The translations under genes and the position numbers were made by a program. From Deltaproteobacteria bacterium (GTDB taxonomy: Bacteria > Bdellovibrionota > O2-12-FULL-43-9 > JACQJE01): a DNA stretch of 9,162 nucleotides. Shown here one piece after another: positions 1 through 6,688 of this stretch. The DNA is taken from the NCBI GenBank assembly GCA_016205125.1, contig JACQJE010000135.1:1-9162 (forward strand), given 5' to 3'. The first letter of the stretch is position 1, and each line of letters starts with the position of its first letter. The notes beneath the pieces were generated by a model that saw nothing but the letters and a program-made list of their open reading frames with translations, ran no database searches and had not been told where the DNA came from.

Positions 1-180
1 AGTGTTCATCCGGAAATGACAATCGTCACGAGGCCGAGCGAAAGATATTGCAACAAGGCCGCAGGGAGAAAAAAGCGTGACGGCGTACCCCTTGGTACGT
101 CGAACGCTTTTTTCGACCGAGAACGAAGTTGCAATATCTTGCAGCCGGCCGCAGTAGATTGTCATTTCCGGATGAACACT
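1..180. repeat. 180-bp palindromic element with 24-bp perfect terminal inverted repeats
   Basis: Bases 1-24 are the exact reverse complement of bases 157-180. Moving inward, 42-54 pairs with 128-140 (13 bp, perfect), 68-78 pairs with 104-114 (11 bp, perfect), and 85-89 pairs with 94-98 around a CCTT loop. Almost the whole element can therefore fold into one long interrupted hairpin on either strand. It ends 2 bp before the oppC stop codon. It is too short to encode a transposase and has no convincing ORF, so it looks like a non-autonomous dispersed repeat (MITE- or REP-like). The left boundary coincides with the window edge, so the terminal repeat may extend further and no target duplication can be tested. 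I infer that it is multicopy; the sequence shows only one copy. Confidence 0.8.
68..114. terminator. Probable bidirectional intrinsic terminator at the centre of the palindrome
   Basis: An A6 tract (69-74) leads into GCGT, and the hairpin closes with ACGC followed by a T6 tract (108-113). The inner stem adds GACG/CGTC and GTACC/GGTAC pairing with small bulges. Either strand therefore yields a GC-containing stem followed by a U run, the usual arrangement of a two-way rho-independent terminator. On the minus strand it would end transcription of oppC about 70-115 bases after its stop codon. Folding energy was not calculated. Confidence 0.6.
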
Positions 181-182
181 CC

Positions 183-1049
183 TTAATCCTTCAGATGCGG
201 ATCAATCGCATCTCTCAAACCATCCCCCAGGAAATTAAATGCAAGCATCGTCACAAAAATGGCCGAGCCGGGAAAGATGATGAGATGGGGATAAGAGCGA
301 AGCGCCCTCCACCCTTCACTGGCCAGTGTCCCCCAACTGCTGAAGGGGGGCGGAAGACCAAGGCCGATAAAACTGAGAAACGCTTCGGCTAACATCGCCT
401 GAGGGATTTGAAAGGTCAGGGTGACGATGAGGGGGCCGAGGATATTGGGGAGAACGTGACGCAGCACAATGACCCATCCGCGTGTTCCCACGGCCCTTGC
501 CGCTTCAATGTACGTCATCTCCTTTACCTGCAGAACCTGGCCTCTGACAAGCCTAGCCTCCCGGACCCAGCCGACGATCGAGAGTGCAAAGAAGATCCCA
601 AAGAGGCTTCTGCGGGTAAAAGTCAAGATCAGAATCATCAGAAGGAGGGAGGGAAAGGTGTCAAGAATGTCGCAGATTCGCATGAAAAGATGATCCAACC
701 GCCCGCCAACATAGCCGCCCAATGCTCCATAGAGTGTTCCGATGACAAACGCGATAAAGGCAACAATCACCCCGACAGCAAGAGACATCCGCGCGCCGTA
801 AATGATGCGGCTGTAAAGATCCCGCCCCAGAGAGTCGGTCCCCATCCAGTTGATGTGGTTTGGGCCAAGGAGCTGTCGGCTGATGTCCTGCTCTTCATAA
901 GAGAACGGGGTGACCTGTGGAGCAAAGATCGCCATCAGACCGAGTAGAATGAGAAAAATGAGGCTTGTGTAAGCGGTTTTATTCTTCTTAAAGCGCTTCC
1001 AAACATCCCCCCAAAGGCTTGCTGCAGGAGAAGTCGCTATTTTTGTCAT
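183..1049 (-). CDS. oppC: Peptide ABC transporter permease OppC
   Basis: This is the second inner-membrane permease subunit of an oligopeptide/dipeptide ABC importer (BPD_transp_1 family). The 288-residue length is close to that of E. coli OppC (about 300). After a cytoplasmic N-terminus there is a first membrane segment (about residues 26-46). The OppC/DppC-type periplasmic signature GTDSLGRD follows at 70-77, then further hydrophobic segments from about 88. The EAA loop that docks the ATPase is at 182-202 (EAARAVG...LRHVLPN). The C-terminus ends in the usual GDGLRDAIDPHLKD. The start is ATG with AAGG about 9 bases upstream, and the stop is TAA. It lies 16 bp after oppB and is the last gene of the oppABC operon, followed by the 1-180 palindrome. 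Peptide rather than nickel or other specificity is inferred from overall similarity to Opp. The OppD and OppF ATPases are not in the window. Confidence 0.93.
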   Translation of the reverse strand: MTKIATSPAASLWGDVWKRFKKNKTAYTSLIFLILLGLMAIFAPQVTPFSYEEQDISRQLLGPNHINWMGTDSLGRDLYSRIIYGARMSLAVGVIVAFIAFVIGTLYGALGGYVGGRLDHLFMRICDILDTFPSLLLMILILTFTRRSLFGIFFALSIVGWVREARLVRGQVLQVKEMTYIEAARAVGTRGWVIVLRHVLPNILGPLIVTLTFQIPQAMLAEAFLSFIGLGLPPPFSSWGTLASEGWRALRSYPHLIIFPGSAIFVTMLAFNFLGDGLRDAIDPHLKD

Positions 1050-1065
1050 GAGATAACCTTTGTGA

Positions 1066-1983
1066 TTACCTTATTTTGATGCGCGGATCGACGATCGTGT
1101 ACAGGAAGTCGACCATGATATTTGCCCCGATTAAAAGGATGCCGTAGACGACTGTGGTCCCCATGATCAGCGTATAATCGCGGTTTGTCACGGCTGTAAT
1201 AAAGTGTTTCCCCATTCCGGGAATGGCAAACATATGCTCGACGATGAAGGATCCTGTGACTGCTCCAGCAATGAGGGGCCCGGAGAAAGTAATCACGGGA
1301 ATGAGGGAATTGCGGAGCACATGTTTCGCAATGACTGAGAGTTCATCCAGTCCTTTTGCCCGTGCTGTTCTGACGTAATCGGAATGAATGACATCCAACA
1401 TGCTTGAGCGTGTCAGACGCGCGATAATGGCGGCCGGACGGATTCCCAAAGTGACTGCGGGGAGGATCATATAGCGCGGCCCCTCCCAAAGAGCGGCAGG
1501 GAGCCAGCCTAAGGCGTGCGCAAAAATGAGGATGAGAATCGCACCGACCAGGAAGCTCGGAAGAGAGACCCCCGCAATAGCGAGGAACATGGCCGAAGTG
1601 TCGACCCATGTGTTCTGTTTATAAGCCGCCAGCATGCCGAGCGGAATCCCGATCAAGAAAGAGAGAGCAATGGAGAGAAGTCCAAGCTGCAGAGAGACGG
1701 GAAAAGTATCTGCCAGAATGTCGTTGACGGAGCGTCCGAGATATTTGTAGGAAGGACCTAAATCTCCCTCGCAGAGATTGCCCAGATAAGCAAAGTATTG
1801 CTGATACCACGGGAGATGAAGGTTGTATTTTCGCTCGATATTTGCCTTGATTTCGGGCGGAAGCTGTTTATCTTCGTCGAACGGCCCGCCAGGAACGGCT
1901 TTTAGTAGAAAAAAAGAGAGCGTGACGAGCGCCCAGACGGTGATCACACTCTGCCCTAATCTTCTGACTAAATAGGTCCCCAC
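1066..1983 (-). CDS. oppB: Peptide ABC transporter permease OppB
   Basis: This is the first inner-membrane permease subunit of the Opp/Dpp importer. Its 305 residues match E. coli OppB (306). The N-terminus has the characteristic YLVRRL, a membrane segment at about 11-30 and PGGPF at 31-35, followed by a periplasmic stretch and membrane segments at about 97-120 and 131-157. The EAA loop is at 202-230 (DYVRTARAKG...HVLRNSLIPV). The C-terminal region has FAIPGMGKHFITAVTNRDY at 252-270 and ends VDPRIKIR, all typical of the family. The start is GTG (1981-1983), preceded by a purine-rich AAAGGCGGGAGAGA. The stop is TAA. Gaps of 12 bp to oppA upstream and 16 bp to oppC downstream indicate one transcript. 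No disruption is seen, so the permeases appear intact although oppA is interrupted. Confidence 0.93.
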   Translation of the reverse strand: MGTYLVRRLGQSVITVWALVTLSFFLLKAVPGGPFDEDKQLPPEIKANIERKYNLHLPWYQQYFAYLGNLCEGDLGPSYKYLGRSVNDILADTFPVSLQLGLLSIALSFLIGIPLGMLAAYKQNTWVDTSAMFLAIAGVSLPSFLVGAILILIFAHALGWLPAALWEGPRYMILPAVTLGIRPAAIIARLTRSSMLDVIHSDYVRTARAKGLDELSVIAKHVLRNSLIPVITFSGPLIAGAVTGSFIVEHMFAIPGMGKHFITAVTNRDYTLIMGTTVVYGILLIGANIMVDFLYTIVDPRIKIR

Positions 1984-1995
1984 TCTCTCCCGCCT

Positions 1996-3630
1996 TTAAC
2001 TCCCTGCCTCGACCCAAATGGTGTCGAGGTAGTATTCATCCAGAGGATTGAGTTGAAATCCCTTCACGTAGGGCTTAATCAGCTTTTGAGTTGTATAGAC
2101 GTAGATCGGAAGGATCGGCACCTCCTCCTCCGTCAGAACGCGCTGGGCCTCATTGTAAAGGGATAAGCGGACGTCCGGGTCTATTTCTACGGCTGCCCTC
2201 TCAATTAATTTGTCAAAATGGCTATTCTTCCATCCGGTATGGTTGTTGTCACTCCCCGATGTAAAGAGATTCATGAAGTTATCTGGATCGGGGTAGTCTC
2301 CCACCCAGCCCATTCGGAAGAGGTGAGGTGAAGCGAGGGGTTTAGCGGGGATACTGTGGAGAATATCGAGAAAAACCTTCCATTCCTGGTTGTCGATATT
2401 CACCTTTACCCCGAGGTGTTTCTGCCAGAGAGCCTGCAAGTTTTCCGCCACCTGCTTGTGCCCCTCATTTGTGTTATACGCGAGAGTGATCCCCTGCAGT
2501 CTGGGGTCCCCCTTTTCGTATCCAGCCTGCTTCAGGTAGGCCACCGCTTTGTCAGGATCAAACTTGATGCCGACATTCGGATTGTAGCCGAGCATCCCTT
2601 TTGGGATCCAGGAGGTCAGAGGAATTTGGTCCCCCTGAAGGGCTTTACAGATCTCTTCGCGATCGATTGCGGCACTGAATGCTTTTCTGACATTCGGGTC
2701 GTTGAATGGCGGCTTGTTGACATTAAATCCATAATAATAGGCCGCGAGGAGCGGGATTTTGTAATAATCAGGCGTGTTCTTGAGGCGTTGAATGTCAGAA
2801 GTGGGAATGCCGCGCATGATATCGAGCTTGCCGGTCTCATAAAGATTGAGCGATGACGATTCCTCTGTGATCATGTATCCGACAATGCGCCTCAATTTTG
2901 CTTTTTCGCCCCAGTAGTTGTCGTTTCTCACCAGAGTGAGCTTGTAGTTGTGCTGCCACTCCTCCAAAAGGAAGGGACCGTTCGTCACAATGTTTCCAGG
3001 TTCTGTCCATTTATCTCCGAGCTTTTCAACGACATCTTTTCTCATCGGGAATGTCGAACTGTGGGTCAGAAGTGTTGGAAAATAGGACATTGCCTTTTCC
3101 AGAGTGACGACCAGGGTGTAGTCATCAACCGCCTTCGCACCCACCTGAGCGAAATCTTTAACCCTGCTTCCCGTATCGTTGAATGCTTTGGCGTTCTTGA
3201 TGGGGAAGAGGAAATAAGCATAACGTGCGGCGGTCTTTGGATCGAGAAGGCGCTGCCAGGAATAGACAAAATCATGGGCTGTCACCGGTTTGCCGTCGCT
3301 CCAGAGCAGATTCCTGCGAATCTTGAATGTATAGGTGGTGCCATCAGGGGTCACCGACCACGACTCCGCAACTTTAGGGACCACTTTTAACTCTGGATCC
3401 GACAGATCGAAATCGGTCTAGCCATCCATGAGATTGTCGATGACAAGGGCAGAGGTGGTATCTGCCGCGAGGGACCAATCGAGTGTCGGCGGTTCAGATT
3501 CGAGATTGATATTCAGTGTATCACGCACCTGAACCTTCTTCTTGCAGGAGAGGGTTGACAGGAGAAGAGGGATAGACAAAAGGACCATAAAAGTAAAAAA
3601 GAAACGGCTTGAGCGACTCGAATAACGCAT
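1996..3630 (-). pseudogene. oppA: Peptide-binding lipoprotein OppA, interrupted by an in-frame TAG
   Basis: OppA is the extracytoplasmic peptide-binding lipoprotein (SBP_bac_5 family) that feeds OppBC. Codons 1-70 encode a lipoprotein signal (RR-rich start, hydrophobic core at about 10-28, lipobox-like STLSC with Cys29, then KKK) and the start of the binding domain (SEPPTLDWSLAADTTS...NLMDG). Codon 71 is TAG. Codons 72-544 continue in exactly the same frame with standard OppA sequence (VVPKVAESW, DGTTYTFKIRRNLLWSDGKPV, ending DEYYLDTIWVEAGS and TAA). The 544-codon total matches E. coli OppA (543). One TTG-to-TAG change (Leu in a typical NLxxGLTxFD) would explain the break. The ATG at 3630 has GGAG 8 bases upstream. 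The GTG at 3384 could start a 462-residue product, but this would lack the signal and lipid anchor. Alternatives are a sequencing error, suppression or readthrough. The near-perfect remainder points to a recent change or to an error. Confidence 0.85.
3418..3420 (-). other. In-frame amber codon inside oppA
   Basis: On the minus strand the reading is GAT GGC TAG ACC GAT TTC. The frame before and after is the same and matches OppA on both sides, so this is a nonsense codon and not a frameshift. TAG also ends the ORFs at 6688 and 8388, which argues against general reassignment of TAG in this genome. Confidence 0.9.
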
Positions 3631-3666
3631 TACATTTACTCCATAATTTGTTGGAAATTACAGGGT

Positions 3667-3696
3667 TTTATAAGATGGCAGAGTATCAATTGTCAA
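3667..3696 (-). promoter_or_regulatory. Sigma70-type promoter of oppABC
   Basis: On the minus strand, a perfect TTGACA (-35, 3691-3696) is followed after 18 bp by TATAAA (-10, 3667-3672), or after 17 bp by TTATAA. The predicted transcript would begin near 3660, leaving a leader of about 30 bases before the oppA ATG at 3630, with GGAG 8 bases upstream of that start. The promoter sits entirely in the 87-bp gap after the slt stop codon, so opp can be expressed independently of slt. I see no terminator between slt and this promoter, so read-through from slt is also possible. Confidence 0.72.
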
Positions 3697-3717
3697 GTTT
3701 GAACCCATCTCCTTTAT

Positions 3718-6030
3718 TTATTGGGGAGCTGCTGCGCGGGTTGATGGGGTTCTTAAAAAGTCGTAAAAAATGGAATCCTCTCCATAGAGATACTGATAGA
3801 CAGCATAATTGCGCAGCACATTTTTGTAATAGAGGCGTGTTTCCCGATAGGGAATCATTTCGAGAAATTCGTCTAACGGCATGCCTGGGAACCTTTCCAA
3901 CCATTTAACCACCGCTTTTGGCCCCGCATTGTAACTTGGAATCGCCAGTGAAGGCCAATCCTTAAAGAGGTCGAGCAGGCCTTTGAGGTAGTGGCAGGCG
4001 AGCTGGATATTCTTTTTCGGAGAGACGAGATCCTGATCATCCTTGAGCGACAAGGTTTTCAGGGACGCCACTTCCCGCCCTGTCTGAGGGAGCAATTGAA
4101 GGAGACCAAGGGCTCCTGAAGGGGAGAGGGCATGAGGGAGAAACTGGCTCTCTGCCCGCATGAGGGAGAGGGGGAGGAGGGGGTCCATGTCAAGTGTTTG
4201 GCAATGGCGTTCAATCAGGGGCCGATATGCCTCCGGATAGGCCAGTTTCCAACTCTTATGCTCCTTAGAGAATGTTTCAAGATGATGGGGGAAATGATTC
4301 AGGATGATCAGCATCCCCTTGTGGTAGTCACCCGCTCTTCCATAGAGGTGAGCAGTCCATAGCCAGTCGTCTTTTGGAAGGGATTGAGCGGTCAGGTTAT
4401 CCAGCTCTTCTCTTGCCTCTTCCATGAGACCGATGCTGACCAGAGCGTCGATCTTTGCCATCTCCTTTGCGCGCGATTTTTTCGCCCCCTGCCACACCTC
4501 TCCTGTTTGAGCTTGCGGCTTATAGAGGAGAGAGGGAATGCCGCTTTTCCCCTCCCATTGAAGAAGGAGTCGGGAGGCGAGAAAGTGGTAGATCGTCAGC
4601 GGGGATAAATCGGAGATGCCTCGAAGTAAGGCAATGGCTTGTTCTTTTTCTTCCATCTTCATGAGCGTCTGGGCCAGCCAGTATCGGATTTGAGGGCGCA
4701 GGCCCGTCTTTGGAAAGTTTACCTCTACATACTCAAACCATTTTCTTGCATGCTGAAAGTCTTTCTCAGCGTAATAGGCCCAGCCGAGAAACCAGCCGCT
4801 GCTGTCGACCCAGTTGGAGTTGCCAAAATCTCTGATCACGCGCTGCCAAAGCCTCCTTGCTCTTTCGCCCTGTTTTAAGGTGTAAGCGAGTCCTGCGGCA
4901 CGGTAGAGGCTCTCTGGAGCAAGGAGACTTCGGGGAAATTTGTTCGCGATGCGGGTATAGAGGGTGATCGCCTCCTCTTCTTTGCCCGCACTCGCAAGAG
5001 ACCTGGCTAACCAGTACTTCGCTTCTGCTGACGGCGCTTGCTGATAAAGGTTTTTCGCTTGTGAAGCGCTCTCTGTGAAGCGCCGCGCGCTATAGAGCGC
5101 CTTTGCCAGCAAGAGTTCGGCCTCTTCATCCATCGGACTCCTACCCCAAAAAGTGGTACTTTTTGGGGACCCCGGATTGAGGCTTCTCAATTCTGCAATA
5201 GCGGATGCGTAGTCAAAAGCGGAGAAAAACCTCTTCGCGCGCAGAAGCTGTTCAGGAGCAGTTAATGCGATGCCGCTCATATCGAGTTTCTTGATGCACT
5301 GCGCTGCAATGGCACTTTCTGGTGCTTCAACGGAAACTTTCCTGAGATAACTGACCGCCTCCTCTTTTCGACCGAGTTGTTCCAGTGCATCGGCCAGAGT
5401 CCAGATGGACCAAAGCACGCTCTCCCTCTCCCTCTTCTCTTTTGCATCGAGCGAGAAGCGGGGAATTTCGGCCCCCCCTTCCCTTAGGTGAGAAACGGCT
5501 TTTTCCCACTCTCTGTTTCTGTAATGTGCGACTCCAATAGCGCGTTGCAAGCGTCTCTTCAGGGGAGCAGATATTTTTTGCTTTAAGCGCTCGCTTCCCC
5601 ATCGAATCACCTCTTCGTGATGGTCAAGATCCGCATGGCAGATCATGAGAGCAAAGATAGCCACACTGGAGAGGAGATCATGTTGTGCCGCTTCTTTCAA
5701 ATGAATGACGGCGTTCTTACAGCTCCCTGTCCGCTTTAATGAGATCCCAAAGAGGAGTCTGACCTCCAAGTCACTATAAAGGTGAGGTGCTTCCCTCAGC
5801 CATTGGGTGAGGTGCTTTACGGCCCCCTGATAATCACCGTTCTGAAAGAGGGCGGAAAGCTGTTCAGATTGGATCGGTGTGAGCGTTTTTGCCGCATCCT
5901 TCTCAGGGGAAGGGGAAAAGCTTTCCTTCTCTCCAGGGGGAAAGTTTGCTGCACGGGTCGACAGAGGATAGATCACCGGAGAGGAGACAAAAAAAAGACA
6001 ACAAACCAGACTCGCGGTCTTCCTGACCAT
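3718..6030 (-). CDS. slt: Soluble lytic murein transglycosylase, Slt family, with long TPR-like region
   Basis: A periplasmic enzyme that cleaves the MurNAc-GlcNAc bond of peptidoglycan to give 1,6-anhydro products. It has 770 residues, longer than E. coli Slt70 (about 645). Residues 1-28 form a signal peptide (MVRK, hydrophobic core, probable cleavage near TRA-A). Residues from about 45 to 590 are helical repeats of TPR type (for example ALYSARRFTESASQAKNLY and LARSLASAGKEEEAITLY). The C-terminal SLT domain (about 602-770) has the catalytic glutamate in RAESQF (Glu627), the SPSGALGLLQLLPQT loop, SYNAGP (699-704) and ETRLYYKNVLRNY. The start at 6030 is chosen because AGGAGG lies exactly 5 bases before it; the upstream in-frame ATG at 6051 lacks such a site. 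A palindrome-encoded stretch near residues 287-297 (SPKSTTFWGR) looks inserted. Catalytic class is confident; the precise cellular role is not. Confidence 0.92.
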   Translation of the reverse strand: MVRKTASLVCCLFFVSSPVIYPLSTRAANFPPGEKESFSPSPEKDAAKTLTPIQSEQLSALFQNGDYQGAVKHLTQWLREAPHLYSDLEVRLLFGISLKRTGSCKNAVIHLKEAAQHDLLSSVAIFALMICHADLDHHEEVIRWGSERLKQKISAPLKRRLQRAIGVAHYRNREWEKAVSHLREGGAEIPRFSLDAKEKRERESVLWSIWTLADALEQLGRKEEAVSYLRKVSVEAPESAIAAQCIKKLDMSGIALTAPEQLLRAKRFFSAFDYASAIAELRSLNPGSPKSTTFWGRSPMDEEAELLLAKALYSARRFTESASQAKNLYQQAPSAEAKYWLARSLASAGKEEEAITLYTRIANKFPRSLLAPESLYRAAGLAYTLKQGERARRLWQRVIRDFGNSNWVDSSGWFLGWAYYAEKDFQHARKWFEYVEVNFPKTGLRPQIRYWLAQTLMKMEEKEQAIALLRGISDLSPLTIYHFLASRLLLQWEGKSGIPSLLYKPQAQTGEVWQGAKKSRAKEMAKIDALVSIGLMEEAREELDNLTAQSLPKDDWLWTAHLYGRAGDYHKGMLIILNHFPHHLETFSKEHKSWKLAYPEAYRPLIERHCQTLDMDPLLPLSLMRAESQFLPHALSPSGALGLLQLLPQTGREVASLKTLSLKDDQDLVSPKKNIQLACHYLKGLLDLFKDWPSLAIPSYNAGPKAVVKWLERFPGMPLDEFLEMIPYRETRLYYKNVLRNYAVYQYLYGEDSIFYDFLRTPSTRAAAPQ
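5144..5168. repeat. 25-bp perfect palindrome inside slt coding sequence
   Basis: CCCCAAAAAGT (5144-5154) and ACTTTTTGGGG (5158-5168) are exact reverse complements around a 3-base loop GGT. On the slt strand it is translated as part of GSPKSTTFWGRSP, between repeat units of the TPR-like region. The peptide is low in helix-formers compared with its flanks, which suggests an in-frame insertion that the protein tolerates, possibly a copy of a dispersed palindromic repeat. Only this copy is in the window. Confidence 0.7.
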
Positions 6031-6035
6031 TCTCA

Positions 6036-6041
6036 CCTCCT
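6036..6041 (-). promoter_or_regulatory. Shine-Dalgarno site that fixes the slt start
   Basis: The minus strand reads GAGGAGGTGAGA immediately before the ATG at 6030. The AGGAGG core is 5 bases from the start codon, an ideal distance. The alternative ATG at 6051 lies upstream of this site and would place it inside the coding region. Confidence 0.8.
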
Positions 6042-6053
6042 CGGTATTCATTT

Positions 6054-6082
6054 ATTTTAAGAGTTTAACTGCTGAGTTGCAA
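6054..6082 (-). promoter_or_regulatory. Candidate promoter of slt
   Basis: On the minus strand TTGCAA (-35, 6077-6082, 4 of 6 consensus bases) and TAAAAT (-10, 6054-6059, 5 of 6) are separated by 17 bp. Transcription would start near 6047, giving a leader of about 17 bases that just contains the Shine-Dalgarno site before the ATG at 6030. This geometry supports both the promoter and the chosen start. Confidence 0.5.
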
Positions 6083-6148
6083 ATCCGCACGTCAAGATGA
6101 TTAACTTTTCCGCCAGTTTTTTCCGATATCAGTCATGTGAGATGACTA

Positions 6149-6339
6149 GAGCCTGTCGGAGAAATCAATTTTACCCTCTCCCCTTGTGGGAGAGGGGAGG
6201 GTGAGGGGTAAAGTTGTGTAAGACTGGAAAAGCACTCTGAGTCGCCTATTGCGACGTTTCACCCTCCCCTTTATCCCCTCCCATCAAGGGAGGGGAACGA
6301 ACGTTTTAAGTGGTTTTTGGGTATTTCTCCGACAGGCTC
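6149..6339. mobile_element. 191-bp MITE-like element with 17-bp TIRs and ACTA target duplication
   Basis: GAGCCTGTCGGAGAAAT (6149-6165) is the exact reverse complement of 6323-6339. The element is flanked directly on both sides by ACTA (6145-6148 and 6340-6343), a target-site duplication that marks transposition. The interior has three hairpins: a 9-bp stem CCCTCTCCC/GGGAGAGGG (6174-6182 with 6188-6196), a 5-bp stem GTCGC/GCGAC (6241-6245 with 6251-6255) and an 8-bp stem CCCCTCCC/GGGAGGGG (6275-6282 with 6288-6295). An 11-bp alternative pairing links 6194-6204 with 6259-6269. No transposase is encoded, so movement would depend on an autonomous element with matching ends elsewhere. It occupies most of the 331-bp gap between slt and the small ORF. 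Confidence 0.82.
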
Positions 6340-6361
6340 ACTATATTTAGGGAGAACGGAG

Positions 6362-6688
6362 ATGGGCAGAGGTCGAAAAATTGCAAATGTTGCAATTGTG
6401 ACGCTCTTTTTCCTGAGCCTCGGAACCTATTTGTCAGAGGGGAAGATTCTCGAAAAACGCGGGCCGATTCCGACAAAAGCAGTCGGCATCAGTCCCGAAA
6501 TCAAGGGTGCCCTTTGCGCAAGGTGCTGTAGTGGTATCTCAGAAGAGTACACAGAGATTCTCGATGAAAAAGTTTTCTATCGCCGCAGTGGAAGCCGGGC
6601 TACGGCTGGCGAGGGGGGCGCTGTTTTTGGGTGCATTGTGGAGATTGCCAACACCGGTCACGAAATTGAATGCCAATGTTCTATGTAG
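6362..6688 (+). CDS. Small cysteine-rich, probably exported protein of unknown function
   Basis: I do not recognise this 108-residue protein. The ATG at 6362 has a good Shine-Dalgarno sequence (AGGGAG, 6349-6354) with a 7-base spacer. The N-terminus has a basic MGRGRK and a hydrophobic stretch at about 8-24 (IANVAIVTLFFLSLGTYL), fitting a signal peptide or membrane anchor. The remainder is polar with six cysteines: Cys52, Cys55, Cys56 (CARCC), Cys91, Cys104 and Cys106 (CQC). These could form disulfides in the periplasm or bind a metal. The stop is TAG. The gene begins 22 bp after the MITE-like element. Its last 31 bases overlap tail-to-tail with the end of hldD. The start site, signal and clustered cysteines support a real gene, but there is no homology argument. 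It could also be the remnant of a longer gene cut by the element. Confidence 0.55.
   Translation: MGRGRKIANVAIVTLFFLSLGTYLSEGKILEKRGPIPTKAVGISPEIKGALCARCCSGISEEYTEILDEKVFYRRSGSRATAGEGGAVFGCIVEIANTGHEIECQCSM

Noticed and set aside
408..947. Plus-strand ORF of 179 codons opposite oppC
   Set aside because: It is antisense to a clear OppC with conserved motifs. Its product is hydrophilic, low in plausible domain structure, and has no ribosome binding site, so it is a coding shadow.
2356..2856. Plus-strand ORF of 166 codons opposite oppA
   Set aside because: It lies wholly within the conserved OppA frame and shows no recognisable motif, as expected of an antisense shadow.
3418..3420. TAG in oppA read as pyrrolysine or as a globally reassigned codon
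   Set aside because: Known pyrrolysine proteins are mainly methylamine methyltransferases and not binding proteins. TAG also closes the ORFs at 6688 and 8388. A nonsense mutation or sequence error is simpler.
4117..4190. G-rich stretch with a repeated GCATGAGGGAGA, similar in look to the MITE interior
   Set aside because: It encodes the catalytic core of the SLT domain (LPLSLMRAESQFLPHALSPSG), which is normally conserved there. The repeat is explained by Leu/Pro/His codons and not by an insertion.
6031..6051. Seven-residue N-terminal extension of slt from the ATG at 6051
   Set aside because: The perfect AGGAGG lies inside this extension, 5 bases before the ATG at 6030, and the candidate promoter's start point falls near 6047.
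6131..6147. AGTCAT-N5-ATGACT inverted repeat next to the MITE-like element
   Set aside because: The 6-bp stem has no U-run and no promoter overlap. It is within chance for a region of this size, so I do not call it an operator or terminator.
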